Origin: Erythroxylum novogranatense
Lineage: Eukaryota; Streptophyta; Magnoliopsida; Malpighiales; Erythroxylaceae
Length of the DNA: 64,000 nucleotides
Assembly (NCBI GenBank): GCA_029891385.1
Contig: CM057224.1
Location: forward strand, 5,952,001-6,016,000
Reading direction: 5' to 3'
Position numbers and translations under genes: made by a program. The notes beneath the pieces are model-generated. The model worked only from the letters and a program-made list of their open reading frames with translations, did not search any database and was not told the origin of the DNA. This document shows, in pieces, positions 47,281-60,900 of the stretch. Positions within the stretch are counted from its first letter, which is position 1. Each line of letters starts with the position of its first letter.

Positions 47281-50200
47281 CCAGTAGTACGTAATGTATC
47301 TGTGCACAGTCTGAAACATAGGGTGCATGCATTTGAGTCGTGTCGTTGCAGACCGTGATAACTGATCCCTAGTCTGAGTCGCACGAGTAGAAATCCTACG
47401 TGTGCGAATGTGTTAAGTGACTAAGTGAGACTGGATTAGAGCGTAAATCCCTGAAAGTGTATAAACAATTAGGAAAGGAAGAAGGAAAAATGGATAAGGA
47501 GATTAATATTGTACTGTGGTTAGAATGACATGTTGGCTAGACGGATTAAGGAAAGAATTGATATCAATGAATTCCGGATTAAAATGGTAATAATGTGGTG
47601 ATAGAAAATGAATATGTCTAGAATCGGGAGAGGTCCACTAGAGATATGGGAAGCATCTTGGTTATAGTAGGCTAAGTGAGATTAAAGGTCCGGGATGATT
47701 AAGTAATTAGAGTTACATTTGTATATGTGAGGACATGGGAAACATTGGGCCGAGTAAAGTGTAGATGATCCGATCGGTGAGATATGGATTCATCTGCATT
47801 TGTGTTCAATATCGAGATATCATAGGTAGATGAGGATAAGCGGGATTGTGATAGGATCAATATTGTACCGCACGGTCTACCTAGAACCGAAAGAACTGAA
47901 AGAACAAAGTACCTAGTGCCTAGTCGAGTAAGAAAAGTAGAAGATAAAAGTGTGCAGATAAACCAAATGAACTCGTGAAGCGGAATGATCTTGAATGCAT
48001 AAGCGTGAGATTGAAATGGTTATGTGAATATTGTGCTAAGAGTTTGGAAATCAAGATAATAAGATCGTAAGGAAATAGATAGATTGACAATTGCTCTGAT
48101 TGTATATCGGAAATTCTTTGAAAAGATGTATATAGACACAGAAATAGTAACTGGATGGGTAAATAGATAGAGATACAATGGAGTTGCATCAGTGATTTTG
48201 TCGTGTTTTGGGGACTGTAAATGCCCTATCATAGATTGTTTGAGGAAAATGAAGAGATACGTAGCAATAAGGAGATGATATTGTATAAGCCAAGTGGATA
48301 TGACCTTAAAAAGGTTAAACAAAAAAAACAAAAAAAACAAGGATAGCGATATATGAAAAGAGTTGCCATATTTAAGTCGATTTACCATTGGGAGTATCTA
48401 GTGGACGGTAAGGTTGTTCATGATTAATAAAGCGATGTGAAAGATACATGAAAATCACAGAGGAGATGATCGGTGAATGATTAGAGTGGCTATAAATTGA
48501 AAGTTCATAATGGATTAAATTAAGACATAGGAGGACTGAATGCACCTGTATGAGAGGAAATAAAGAATAATTATGGCATAAGTCCTTTATTCGAGGATTA
48601 GCATCAACGGAAAGGATTTTAAAATTGTTCTGACTGAGATAGTGCGTAGAGTTAAGAATGATTGACAAGCAATTACGGATACTAATTGGCTGATGAGACT
48701 TTCGTGAACAGTATAAAGATGGTAGTAAGACTAATGGTCAAACGAAAAGAAGTATGGACGAAATCAAAAGTGAAATTGAGGTTATCTGCACTGTGTGTAC
48801 GGAAAAGTAAAGTATCCAATAACATGAGAGGAATTTTAATATGAGGTGATCCTATTGCAATGTGAAGTGATTAGATCTCCATATGTGATGCAAAACTGTT
48901 GGGAAAATCTAGATTTGAAACGAAGAATAAAATAGTCTTGAACTGCGAAGTGAAATACTCAAATGAAAAGTACGGATGACTAGGTAGTGGCATACATCGA
49001 TGTGGATGACAGGAAATCAATTGAAAAGAGAAAATGAATATAGACAAGAAGTCCTAAAGGGAAACTGACAATGACGTGAAGTAGTGTTATCTTCAAAAAG
49101 GGATTGCAAATACACTACTTGTGGACTCAATGAAAAAGTTGAATGATATATGGTAAAGTCAACAAGACGCTAATAAGGAATTATGTGAGGTAAGCAAATG
49201 GTAGTGACCATGATTCTAGATGGAATGTGTTTGAAAGTGTTGAACAGTGAAAAGTAAAAAGAACAATATGACTAATTGAGGAATCTGATACTGATGATAA
49301 GCATATACTGGAAGAGTGGGCAGTGTGTATTGAACTGAGACAATATGTTAAATGGGTATAAGATAAATTGAACTGACTTTGATAAATGGTATTGGAGACT
49401 TTAGATTCCTATAATGATACATTGTGTTAATTCGAGGAAATAGACGGGCATCAATGACTACTATACTGACAATGTTGAAATGAACAGACAATTCTGCCTA
49501 CTAAATTCAAATAGTGAACAGATTACAGATATTGGGATTTCCAATGAATGTCAGGTAGGTTATGGTTAATTGTGAAATATTTCTGGAAACTTGAGATACT
49601 GGATAAAGGTAAGGAATGGTTAAGAGTACTGGAGTTAAAGTGGTGAGTCCTATAAGGAGTCTGAATATGCAAGTGAAATCGGAAAAAAAAAAAATTGAAT
49701 GATTCAAAGAAAAAGTATGGGTACCGATAAAAAGTGTTAGAACAAGAAAGTGAACAGTCAAAGTTAGACATTCTAGTAAGCATATGCGAAAAGTGAAAGT
49801 GAAATTGAATAACTATGGCTATAGAATGAAGTGATTATAGATTTAAGTGCTTATAGGTTTGAATGTTCAACAGAAAAATGCTTAAGTGGTTTGGGTTTTC
49901 AGATTTTGATCGTGTTATAGAGTTACGATTCTTGTAAAGATACACCGCTACCTTTATGCGATTGCCTAACTAAGTCAAAGACCACAATAAATTTGAGGCT
50001 GTGTTGAGTGAACTAAAGGAAAGTGACATAGGAAAACATCATGGGTTAGCTAAAGTGAATCAGGATCGGATAAGTGAAACATAGTAAAATGCATATCCGG
50101 ATAGAGTCGTGAACACTATAAAGCGTTGAATTGTCTAAGGAAAATTGAATTTGAACAGAGAGTTTGTGGGATATAAAGAATGACTGCATTAGGTAAAGTA

Positions 50201-50671
50201 TCACTGGTTATAGTGAAATGGAACTAAATGTCATTGTATTGGTACCAAAGGAATGTGAGGGATGAGATAAAGGAGATTATGGTACGTATCACCTTGAAAG
50301 GATGTCTGGAACACGTATTAGTCTGCATGTTACTTGAGAAAAAGTATTGGATTGATAACGGGTTCGGAAATAAGGAATTGAGTCATAGCATCGGAACCAA
50401 AGTTAATAGCTACTCCGAAAATGGCAAGTGAAATAGTATGATAATAAGGTCGCCAACTGACAGCCTTGTGGAGTCTGTTTACTGTGATGAGGGATAATGA
50501 GTTAGTCAAATAAGTGACGGAACAACTGACTGAATATGGTTACTGTGACCTTTCGGAAAATGAATTATGGAATGGAAAAGTGTATAGGACATGTAGGAAC
50601 ATATGATTACTGTCATACTAAACTGTTGATTGAGAATTTCGAGGACGAAATTTTTATAAGGAGGGGGGAGT
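47281..50671 (+). other. Family 2 interior, first unit, non-coding
   Basis: About 3.4 kb without protein motifs. TGCAGACCGTGATAACTGAT at 47347-47366 matches the family-1 motif after the primer site. It ends with AATTTCGAGGACGAAATT (50637-50654) and the AAGGAGGGGGGAG polypurine tract before LTR B. Confidence 0.85.
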
Positions 50672-53600
50672 TGTAACATCCCACCCCCGATAGGAAGGGT
50701 AAAATAGTAAATTGACATAGGAAGAGATTGATAGGGATTTATTCGTATTGTCCATGCATACTGGTACTAGTGACCAGTGAAATCTGTGCACATGAAATAA
50801 CTGTACATGCATACATGACATTCCCGATTTTCGTGCCTAATGGAATTTTATTGTGAATAATGTGGAAATTGTATTTGAAAAATTTATTGAACTGCGTTTT
50901 TATGTGTTTTACATTTTACGGAATTATAGGAATTTTTCGGAATTTTCCTAGAGAAAATTCGACCGACCGGAAAAATCGCCAATTGGTGAACCTACGATTT
51001 TCTTTGATGAAAATTTCTACCCAATGGCACTAGAATATTGGGTATATTATTTTGGGATTGAAATTAGGGTCACCGGACTATAATGGGTCAAATTGTAGCA
51101 GATTTCTAAATCCTATCCATTATTTTGTTTTATGTCTATTTTGTCTTTTCCTCCCATTTGCCAAGTGTCCTAAAGAGTTGGCATGCTTTTGTCTTCTTCC
51201 TATCCTTGTCATTTCGGTGGCTTCTCTTGAAAGGGGATAAAAAGAAGAGTTTTACCCATTTGTTCTTTCCCCATCCGAAAACCTCTTCATCTTTCCTTCT
51301 CCATTGATTTTGTTTCTCCTTCTTCATGGTTATTTCCTCCAACCTTAAGTGATCTTCCTTATATGCTTATAATCTCAACCTTTAACCTTCCTACATGATG
51401 AGAACCATGTATGTGGTTGAGAAAGTGGAGAGATTGGTGTTGTAGTGAAGAGGAAGGCTTGAGTAGGTAAGTTATGGTTTAAGCTTTAATGATACTTTGA
51501 TTATGAATTTATGAATCATGGTGATTAGAAGCATGTAATGGGAATTATGGTACAATTATGATGTTGATTGATGCTTCAATTTGATGATAATTATTGCTTG
51601 ACTTAATGGGTATAAGGTTAGTTTGAAGTAGGAATGGATAAGGTAGTATGAATACATGGTTTTAACTTGTTTTGTGATTGAATTTTGATGATTAATGTTA
51701 ATTAGAATTGAGAAATTAAGTGCTGCCAATGTTTAGGTATTAGCCCTAGGACATGTATGAATGGCATAAGAACTGATTTGTGTTATTTGGATGCTTGATG
51801 ATGTGTTAAAGGCAATGGAAATGAGAGAAACAAAGGTTGGACCAAATCTGGAAAATTAGGGTTTTTGATTGATTGTACTGTTTTAATCATAACTCATTGT
51901 ATAGAAATGCAAATGAGGTGAGGTTTGTGGCCACTTAAACTTTGGGATGTTAGCTACATTTTTTTGTGAAATAGGTGTTGGCTAATTGTAATCTTAAGAG
52001 GGTGAAATGTGGCGTGGAAAGTTGCTGTTCTGGACTGGAATGAATAGTACCCGAAATCATACCCTTGAGTTTTGCTAATTTTTATGAATTAATTGAGAAG
52101 GAATTAGAACAAATAGATTAGATGAAAAATTTAAGCGTATTAAGTTATCTTTCTAATTCCACTGAGTTTACAATTTTTCGATATGTATAGTAGGAATTAT
52201 GGACTGATGAGTGTTGGCTGTTTTTATGCATTGACTGAAACCTAGTTGGATTGGCACATTTAGTGCACATTCGGATTTGGAAGAATTTTAGTAATTTTTG
52301 TGAATTGAATTGGAGTTTTAAATGTACTGAAGAGTTCTAGATGACACATTGATCTTGAAAATGATATATGGCTTAGAATATTTGGAAATCATATGTGGGA
52401 GATATGGAATTTCAAAATCTGAACCTACATTGTGATGTTAAGTGCTGATTAGGTCAGAAACTTGCATAACAGATTTGAAACTGTTAGAGGCTGAATTGGA
52501 GTTTGGTTATTTCAGGAAGAATTGAAGTTTGAGGATTTATCTTTTCAGGGATATAAAGTTCTGATTGTTCTGACTTGTTTACAGGGAGTTATCTTCTTAT
52601 AAATTTACTGCTCAAATTGAATGATTTCAGGGACAGCAACATTGAGTGAATTAATTGACCTAGTTAGCATGGGAATTGAAATTTTGATTGTTTCACAAAA
52701 GTTGTAGAGGACATTTTGATCTTGATGAGCATATTTATTACATAATTTTTGACTACCTCGAATGGAAGTTGGTGAATTTCCAATGACTGTTCTGTTTTGG
52801 GAAGTGATTGTGTAGCCAGTAGCTTGTACTGGGATTTTGACACCCTTAGGGGTGAAATTGATTTTTCTAGACTAAAGGAAACTTGTAGAGGGTTTCATTA
52901 CCTTTCCAATGAGATATGGTTTGTATTTTTCGGAATTGTGTAGAATATGTTATGAATTTTTTAATTTCGGTTAAAGAAAAGAAAAAAAGAGTAGGAAATA
53001 AGGGCAATATTTATATATATTAATTGTTGAATTTTGATTTCTTTGTAAATAACTTTTCCGTCCGATGTCTGATTGACCTGATTCTTGAGGCATCGGATTC
53101 AGTGAATATTGAATTTCATTTTTTGAGAAATTAGGAATTTTTGAACGGAAAATTTGACGTGGATCCGGGTAAGGGACCGTTAATCACTGTTTTATAAAGT
53201 TGGGACCTATAAAGGTCAAAATTGAGCGTCGTCAGCGCCATTGGATTTCTTATTTTTGAAACGGATTTTTCTGTAGAAAAAGATGCGTTTAGGGCCGGGA
53301 ATATCATGATCATGCATTGTGCACCTTCTAAGTGTTACATGTGCATTCGAAATAGTTCGATTGAACAATTGATAATGTTTGTTTATCGTCATTTGTTTTA
53401 GTCACACTTGGACGTCGGTCCACCGACGTCCACCGAGACTGTCGATTTTGGCTCGGAAATACGGTGAGTAATCTAGTTGGTTTCTCGAATACCGTTGTTT
53501 ACATGCTCCATGTGAATTACATGCAAAGATGAATTGTATGACTCTTGTATGATCACCGGCATGTATTAGATTGAATTGCATGCTTTCACCGAATTGAACT

Positions 53601-54559
53601 GCTTGATACATGACATCGAGATCAAATCTGGGCTTTATAGCCATATCATAGCGATTCTCGAATCTTTGAAATCTTGGGCTTTTATAGCAGTATCGTAAAT
53701 CATTAAACATCAGATTGCATGCATAAATGCATGATCGGATAATGGGCGTGTCCCAAGTTGTTATTATCACTTGAAAAGAGCATCGAGCTCTCACCTTTAT
53801 CTTGGCGGGCTTAGCCCGAGGGGAAAATCTCGACGCGTCCCCACTGCTTCTTGTTGAGCACTTGGGCACAACATCAACAATCGGAAAGAGTCACATGCAT
53901 TGCATTCACATGAATGACCGTGTTGTGACAATTCTTGATTATGTGATGACATGATTTATCGCAAAATTATTACATATTCTTGCTAATTGTTGTTTATTGC
54001 TTAAACTGTTATAAACTGTTATATTATCTTGATAACTGAATATTCTTGTATTATGTTTATGCCATGTGCGTAATGCATGATTTAGTGAACCATCGATGAT
54101 GGTTTCTCACCGAGTTCGCAAAACTCACCCAAAATTTTGCATATATTTTCAGGTCTTGAAGAATACCCCGTTGACACGGAGTATGTCTCTTGTAGGCAAG
54201 TGAAGGATAGAGGTCGGGATCAGTCAGTATGCGCATTAGTGTCTTATCAAATTGTGTTCATAATCACCGTATAACAATGCTTTGTATTTCTACTGAGCCC
54301 ATTGTGGTTTTAATGTTTTACTCATTGATTGATTGTAAATTATTCTTGGATGACTGTAATAACTGAAACTGGTTTATTATGAACATGGATTTTAGTTACT
54401 TACTATTTTTGCCGCGCTAACGTGGAATCAATGGCTTCAAAAGAAAAAAAATGTATACTGAGTTTTAATCGACTGATGTAGTACGCCACCCTCGCGGGGC
54501 ACGGACTCGGATATCACCAACGATATCGGGTTCGGGTCACTCGGGAGTGGGGTGTTACA
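50672..54559 (+). repeat. Family 2 LTR, copy B
   Basis: Same structure as copy A. It has dense patches of ACTG/CAG-type changes (50935-51010 and 53330-54260) beside long stretches of near identity. Confidence 0.94.
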
Positions 54560-57500
54560 TTTAGGTGGTATCGAGCCCGATGATGCGTAATGTATCCGGG
54601 CACGATCTGAAACATAGGTGCATGCATTTGAGTCGTGTCGTTGCAGACTGTGATAACTGATCCCTAGTCTGAGTCGCACGAGTAGAAATCCTACGTGTGC
54701 GAATGTGTTAAGTGACTAAGTGAGAGAAAAGTGAGACTGGATTAGAGCGTAAATCCCTGAAAGTGTATAAACAATTAGGAAAGGAAGAAGGAAAAATGGA
54801 TAAGGAGATTAATATTGTACTGTGGTTAGAATGACTGTGTTGGCCTAGACGGATTAAGGAAAGAATTGATATCAATGAATTCCCGGATTAAAATGGTAAT
54901 AATGTGGTGATAGAAAAATGAATATGTCTAGAACTGGGAGAGGTCCACTAGAGATATGGGAAGCATACTGGTTATAGTAGGCCTAAGTGAGATTAAAGGT
55001 CCGGGATGATTAAGTAATTAGAGTTCTGACTGTATATGTGAGGACATGGGAAACATTGGAACTGAGTAAAGTGTAGATGATCCGATCAGGCAGATATGGA
55101 TTCACTGCATTTGTGTTCAATATCAGTAGATATCATAGGTAGATGAGGATAGCGGGATTGTGATAGGATCAATATTGTACCGTACCGGTCTACCTAGAAC
55201 TGAAAGAACTGAAAGAGCAAAGTACCTAGTGCCTAGTCGAGTAAGAAAAAGTAGAAGATAAAAGTGTACAGATAAACTGAAATGAACTCGTGAAACGGGA
55301 ATGATCTTGAATGCATAAGCGTGAGATTGAAATGGTTATGTGAATATTGTGCTAAGAGTTTGGAAATCAGTATAATAAGATCGTAAGGGAAATAGATAGA
55401 TTGACAATTGCTACTGATTGTATATCGGGAAATTCTTTGAAAAGATGTATATAGACACAGAAATAGTAACTGGATGGGTAAATAGATAGAGATACAATGG
55501 AGTTGCATCAGTGATTTTGTCGTGTTTTGGGGACTGTAAATGCCCTATCATAGATTGTTTGAGGAAAATGAAGAGATACGTAGCAATAAGGAGATGATAT
55601 TGTATAAGCCAAGTGGATATGACCTTAAAAAGGTTAAACAAAAAAAACAAAAAAAACAAGGATAGCGATATATGAAAAGAGTTGCCATATTTAAGTCGAT
55701 TTACTATTGGGAGTATCTAGTGGACGGTAAGGTTGTTCATGATTAATAAAACGTATGTGAAAGATACATGAAAATCACAGAGGAGATGATCGGTGAATGA
55801 TTAGAGTGGCTATAAATTGAAAGTTCATAATGGATTAAATTAAGACATAGGAGGACTGAATGCACCTGTATGAGAGGAAATAAAGAATAATTATGGCATA
55901 AGTCCTTTATTCGAGGATTAGCATCAACGGAAAGGATTTTAAAATTGTTCTGACTGAGATAGTGCGTAGAGTTAAGAATGATTGACAAGCAATTACGGAT
56001 ACTAATTGGCTGATGAGACTTTCGTGAACAGTATAAAGATGGTAGTAAGACTAATGGTCAAACGAAAAGAAGTATGGACGAAATCAAAAGTGAAATTGAG
56101 GTTATCTCTGCACTTGTGTATGCGGAAAAGTAAAGTATCCAATAACATGAGAGGAATTTTAATATGAGGTGATCCTATTGCAATGTGAAGTGATTAGATC
56201 TCCATATGTGATGCAAAACTGTTGGGAAAATCTAGATTTGAAACGAAGAATAAAATAGTCTTGAACTGCGAAGTGAAATACTCAAATGAAAAGTACGGAT
56301 GACTAGGTAGTGGCATACATCGATGTGGATGACAGGAAATCAATTGAAAAGAGAAAATGAATATAGACAAGAAGTCCTAAAGGGAAACTGACAATGACGT
56401 GAAGTAGTGTTATCTTCAAAAAGGGATTGCAAATACACTACTTGTGGACTCAATGAAAAAGTTGAATGATATATGGTAAAGTCAACAAGACGCTAATAAG
56501 GAATTATGTGAGGTAAGCAAATGGTAGTGACCATGATTCTAGATGGAATGTGTTTGAAAGTGTTGAACAGTGAAAAGTAAAAGAACAATATGACTAATTG
56601 AGGAATCGATCATCGATGATAAGCATATCTGGAAGAGTGGGCAGTGTGTATTGAACTGAGACAATATGTTAAATGGGTATAAGATAAATTGAACTGACTT
56701 TGATAAATGGTATTGGAGACTTTAGATTCCTATAATGATACATTGTGTTAATTCGAGGAAATAGACGGGCATCAATGACTACTATACTGACAATGTTGAA
56801 ATGAACAGACAATTCTGCCTACTAAATTCAAATAGTGAACAGATTACAGATATTGGGATTTCCAATGAATGTCTGGTAGGTTATGGTTAATTGTGAAATA
56901 TTTCTGGAAACTTGAGATACTGGATAAAGGTAAGGAATGGTTAAGAGTACTGGAGTTAAAGTGGTGAGTCCTATAAGGAGTCTAAATATGCAAGTGAAAT
57001 CGGAAAAAAAAAATTGAATGATTCAAAGAAAAAGTATGGGTACCGATAAAAAGTGTTAGAACAAGAAAGTGAACAGTCAAAGTTAGACATTCTAGTAAGC
57101 ATATGCGAAAAGTGAAAGTGAAATTGAATAACTATGGCTATAGAATGAAGTGATTATAGATTTAAGTGCTTATAGGTTTGAATGTTCAACAGGAAAAATG
57201 CTTAAGTGGTTTGGGTTTTTCAGGATTTTGATCGTGTTATAGAGTTCTGATTTACTGTAAAGATACACTGCTACACTGTACAGTGCCTAACGGAAGTCAA
57301 AGACCACAATAAATTTGAGACTGTGTTGAGTGAACTAAAGGAAAGTGACATAGGAAAACATCATGGGTTAGCTAAAGTGAATCAGGATCGGATAAGTGAA
57401 ACATAGTAAAATGCATATCCGGGATAGAGTGCGTGAACACTATAAAACAGTGAATTGTCTAAGGAAAATTGAATTTGAACAGAGAGTTTGTGGGATATAA

Positions 57501-57991
57501 AGAATGACTGCATTAGGTAAAGTATCACTGGTTATAGTGAAATGGAACTAAATGTCATTGTATTGGTACCAAAGGAATGTGAGGGATGAGATAAAGGAGA
57601 TTATGGTACGTATCACCTTGAAAGGATGTCTGGAACACGTATTAGTCTGCATGTTACTTGAGAAAAAGTATTGGATTGATAACGGGTTCGGAAATAAGGA
57701 ATTGAGTCATAGCATCGGAACCAAAGTTAATAGCTACTCCGAAAATGGCAAGTGAAATAGTATGATAATAAGGTGCCAACCGATGACCTTGTGAGTCTTT
57801 CTTGTGATGAGGGATAATGAGTTAGTCAAATAAGTGACGGAACAACTGACTGAATATGGTTACTGTGACCTTTCGGAAAATGAATTATGGAATGGAAAAG
57901 TGTATAGGACATGTAGGAACATATGATTACTGTCATACTAAACTGTTGATTGAGAATTTCGAGGACGAAATTTTTATAAGGAGGGGGCAGT
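54560..57991 (+). other. Family 2 interior, second unit, non-coding
   Basis: Near copy of the first interior. Contains the post-primer motif (54642-54661), the AATTTCG/CGAAATT hairpin (57957-57974) and a polypurine tract AAGGAGGGGGCAG. Confidence 0.88.
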
Positions 57992-60900
57992 TGTAACATC
58001 CCACCCCCGATAGGAAGGGTAAAATAGTAAATTGACATAGGAAGAGATTGATAGGGATTTATTCGTATTGTCCATGCATACTGGTACTAGTGACCAGTGA
58101 AATCTGTGCACATGAAATAACTGTACATGCATACATGACATTCCCGATTTTCGTGCCTAATGGAATTTTATTGTGAATAATGTGGAAATTGTATTTGAAA
58201 AATTTATTGAACTGCGTTTTTATGTGTTTTACATTTTACGGGAATTATAGGAATTTTTCTGGAATTTTCCGGAGAAAATTTCCGGACCGGAAAAATCGCC
58301 AATTGGTGAACCGGTCGATTTTCGGTAGCGAAAATTTCTACCCAATGGCACTAGAATATTGAGTATATTATTTTGGGATTGAAATTAGGGTCACTGGACT
58401 ATAATGGGTCAAATTGTAGCAGGATTTCTAAATCCTATCCATTATTTTGTTTTATGTCTATTTTGTCTTTTTCCTCCCATTTGCCAAGTGTCCTAAAGAG
58501 TTGGCATGCTTTTGTCTTCTTCCTATCCTTGTCATTTCGGTGGCTTCTCTTGAAAGGGGATAAAAAGAAGAGTTTTACCCATTTGTTCTTTCCCCATCCG
58601 AAAACCTCTTCATCTTTCCTTCTCCATTGATTTTGTTTCTCCTTCTTCATGGTTATTTCCTCCAACCTTAAGTGATCTTCCTTATATGCTTATAATCTCA
58701 ACCTTTAACCTTCCTACATGATGAGAACCATGTATGTGGTTGAGAAAGTGGAGAGATTGGTGTTGTAGTGAAGAGGGAAGGCTTGAGTAGGTAAGTTATG
58801 GTTTAAGCTTTAATGATACTTTGATTATGAATTTATGAATCATGGTGATTAGAAGCATGTAATGGGAATTATGGTACAATTATGATGTTGATTGATGCTT
58901 CAATTTGATGATAATTATTGCTTGACTTAATGGGTATAAGGTTAGTTTGAAGTAGGAATGGATAAGGTAGTATGAATACATGGTTTTAACTTGTTTTGTG
59001 ATTGAATTTTGATGATTAATGTTAATTAGAATTGAGAAATTAAGTGCTGCCAATGTTTAGGTATTAGCCCTAGGACATGTATGAATGGCATAAGAACTGA
59101 TTTGTGTTATTTGGATGCTTGATGATGTGTTAAAGGCAATGGAAATGAGAGAAACAAAGGTTGGACCAAATCTGGAAAATTAGGGTTTTTGATTGATTGT
59201 ACTGTTTTAATCATAACTCATTGTATAGAAATGCAAATGATTTGAGGTTTGTGGCCACTTAAACTTTGGGATGTTAGCTACATTTTTTTGTGAAATAGGT
59301 GTTGGCTAATTGTAATCTTAAGAGGGTGAAATGTGGCGTGGAAAGTTGCTGTTCTGGACTGGAATGAATAGTACCCGAAATCATACCCTTGAGTTTTGCT
59401 AATTTTTATGAATTAATTGAGAAGGAATTAGGACAAATAGATTAGATGCAAAATTTAAGCGTATTAAGTTATCTTTCTAATGCCACTGAGTTTACAATTT
59501 TTCGATATGTATAGTAGGAATTATGGACTGATGAGTGTTGGCTGTTTTTATGCATTGACTGAAACCTAGTTGGATTGGCACATTTAGTGCACATTCGGAT
59601 TTGGAAGAATTTTAGTAATTTTTGTGAATTGAATTGGAGTTTTAAATGTACTGAAGAGTTCTAGATGACACATTGATATTGAAAATGATATATGGCTTAG
59701 AATATTTGGAAATCATATGTGGGAGATATGGAATTTCAAAATCTGAACCTACATTGTGATGTTAAGTGCTGATTAGGTCAGAAACTTGCATAACAGATTT
59801 GAAACTGTTAGAGGCTGAATTGGAGTTTGGTTATTTCAAGAAGAATTGAAGTTTGAGGATTTATCTTTTCAGGGATATAAAGTTCTGATTGTTCTGACTT
59901 GTTTACAGGGAGTTATGCTTCTTATAAATTTACTGCTCAAATTGAATGATTTCAGGGACAGCAACATTGAGTGAATTAATTGACCTAGTTAGCATAGGAA
60001 TTGAAATTTTGATTGTTTCACAAAAGTTGTAGAGGACATTTTGATCTTGATGAGCATATTTATTACATAATTTTTGACTACCTCGAATGGAAGTTGGTGA
60101 ATTTCCAATGACTGTTCTGTTTTGGGAAGTGATTGTGTAGCCAGTAGCTTGTACTGGGATTTTGACACCCTTAGGGGTGAAATTGATTTTTCTAGACTAA
60201 AGGAAACTTGTAGAGGGTTTCATTACCTTTCCAATGAGATATGGTTTGCATTTTTCGGAATTGTGTAGAATATGTTATGAATTTTTTAATTTCGGTTAAA
60301 GAAAAGGGAAAAAGAGTAGGAAATAAGGGCAATATTTATATATATTAATTGTTGAATTTTGATTTCTTTGTGAATAACTTTTCCGTCCGACGTCCGATTG
60401 ACCTGATTCTTGAGGCATCGGATTCAGTGAATATTGAATTTTATTTTTTGAGAAATTAGGAATTTTTGGACGGAAAATTTGACGTGGATCCGGGTAAGGG
60501 ACCGTTAATCACTGTTTTATAAAGTTGGGACCTATAAAGGTCAAAATTGAGCGCCGTCAGCGCCATTGGATTTCTTATTTTTGAAACGGATTTTTCTGTA
60601 GAAAAGATGCGTTTAGGGCAGAATATCATGATCATGCATTGTGCACCTTCTAAGTGTTACATGTGCATTCTGAAATAGTTCTGATTGAACAATTGATAAT
60701 GTTTGTTTACTGTCACTGTTTTAGAGTCACACTTGGAACGTCGGTCCACCGACGTCACCGAGACTGTCAGATTTTGGCTCGGAAATACAGGTGAGTAATC
60801 TAGTTGGTTTCTCAAATACCTGGTTGTTTACATGCTCCATGTGAATTACATGCAAAGATGAATTGTATGACTACTGTATGATCACTGGCATGTATTAGAT

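Noticed and set aside
48020..48388. Hydrophobic minus-strand frame of 122 codons in the family-2 interior
   Set aside because: The second copy (55233-55659) breaks it by indels; low-complexity AT-rich content.
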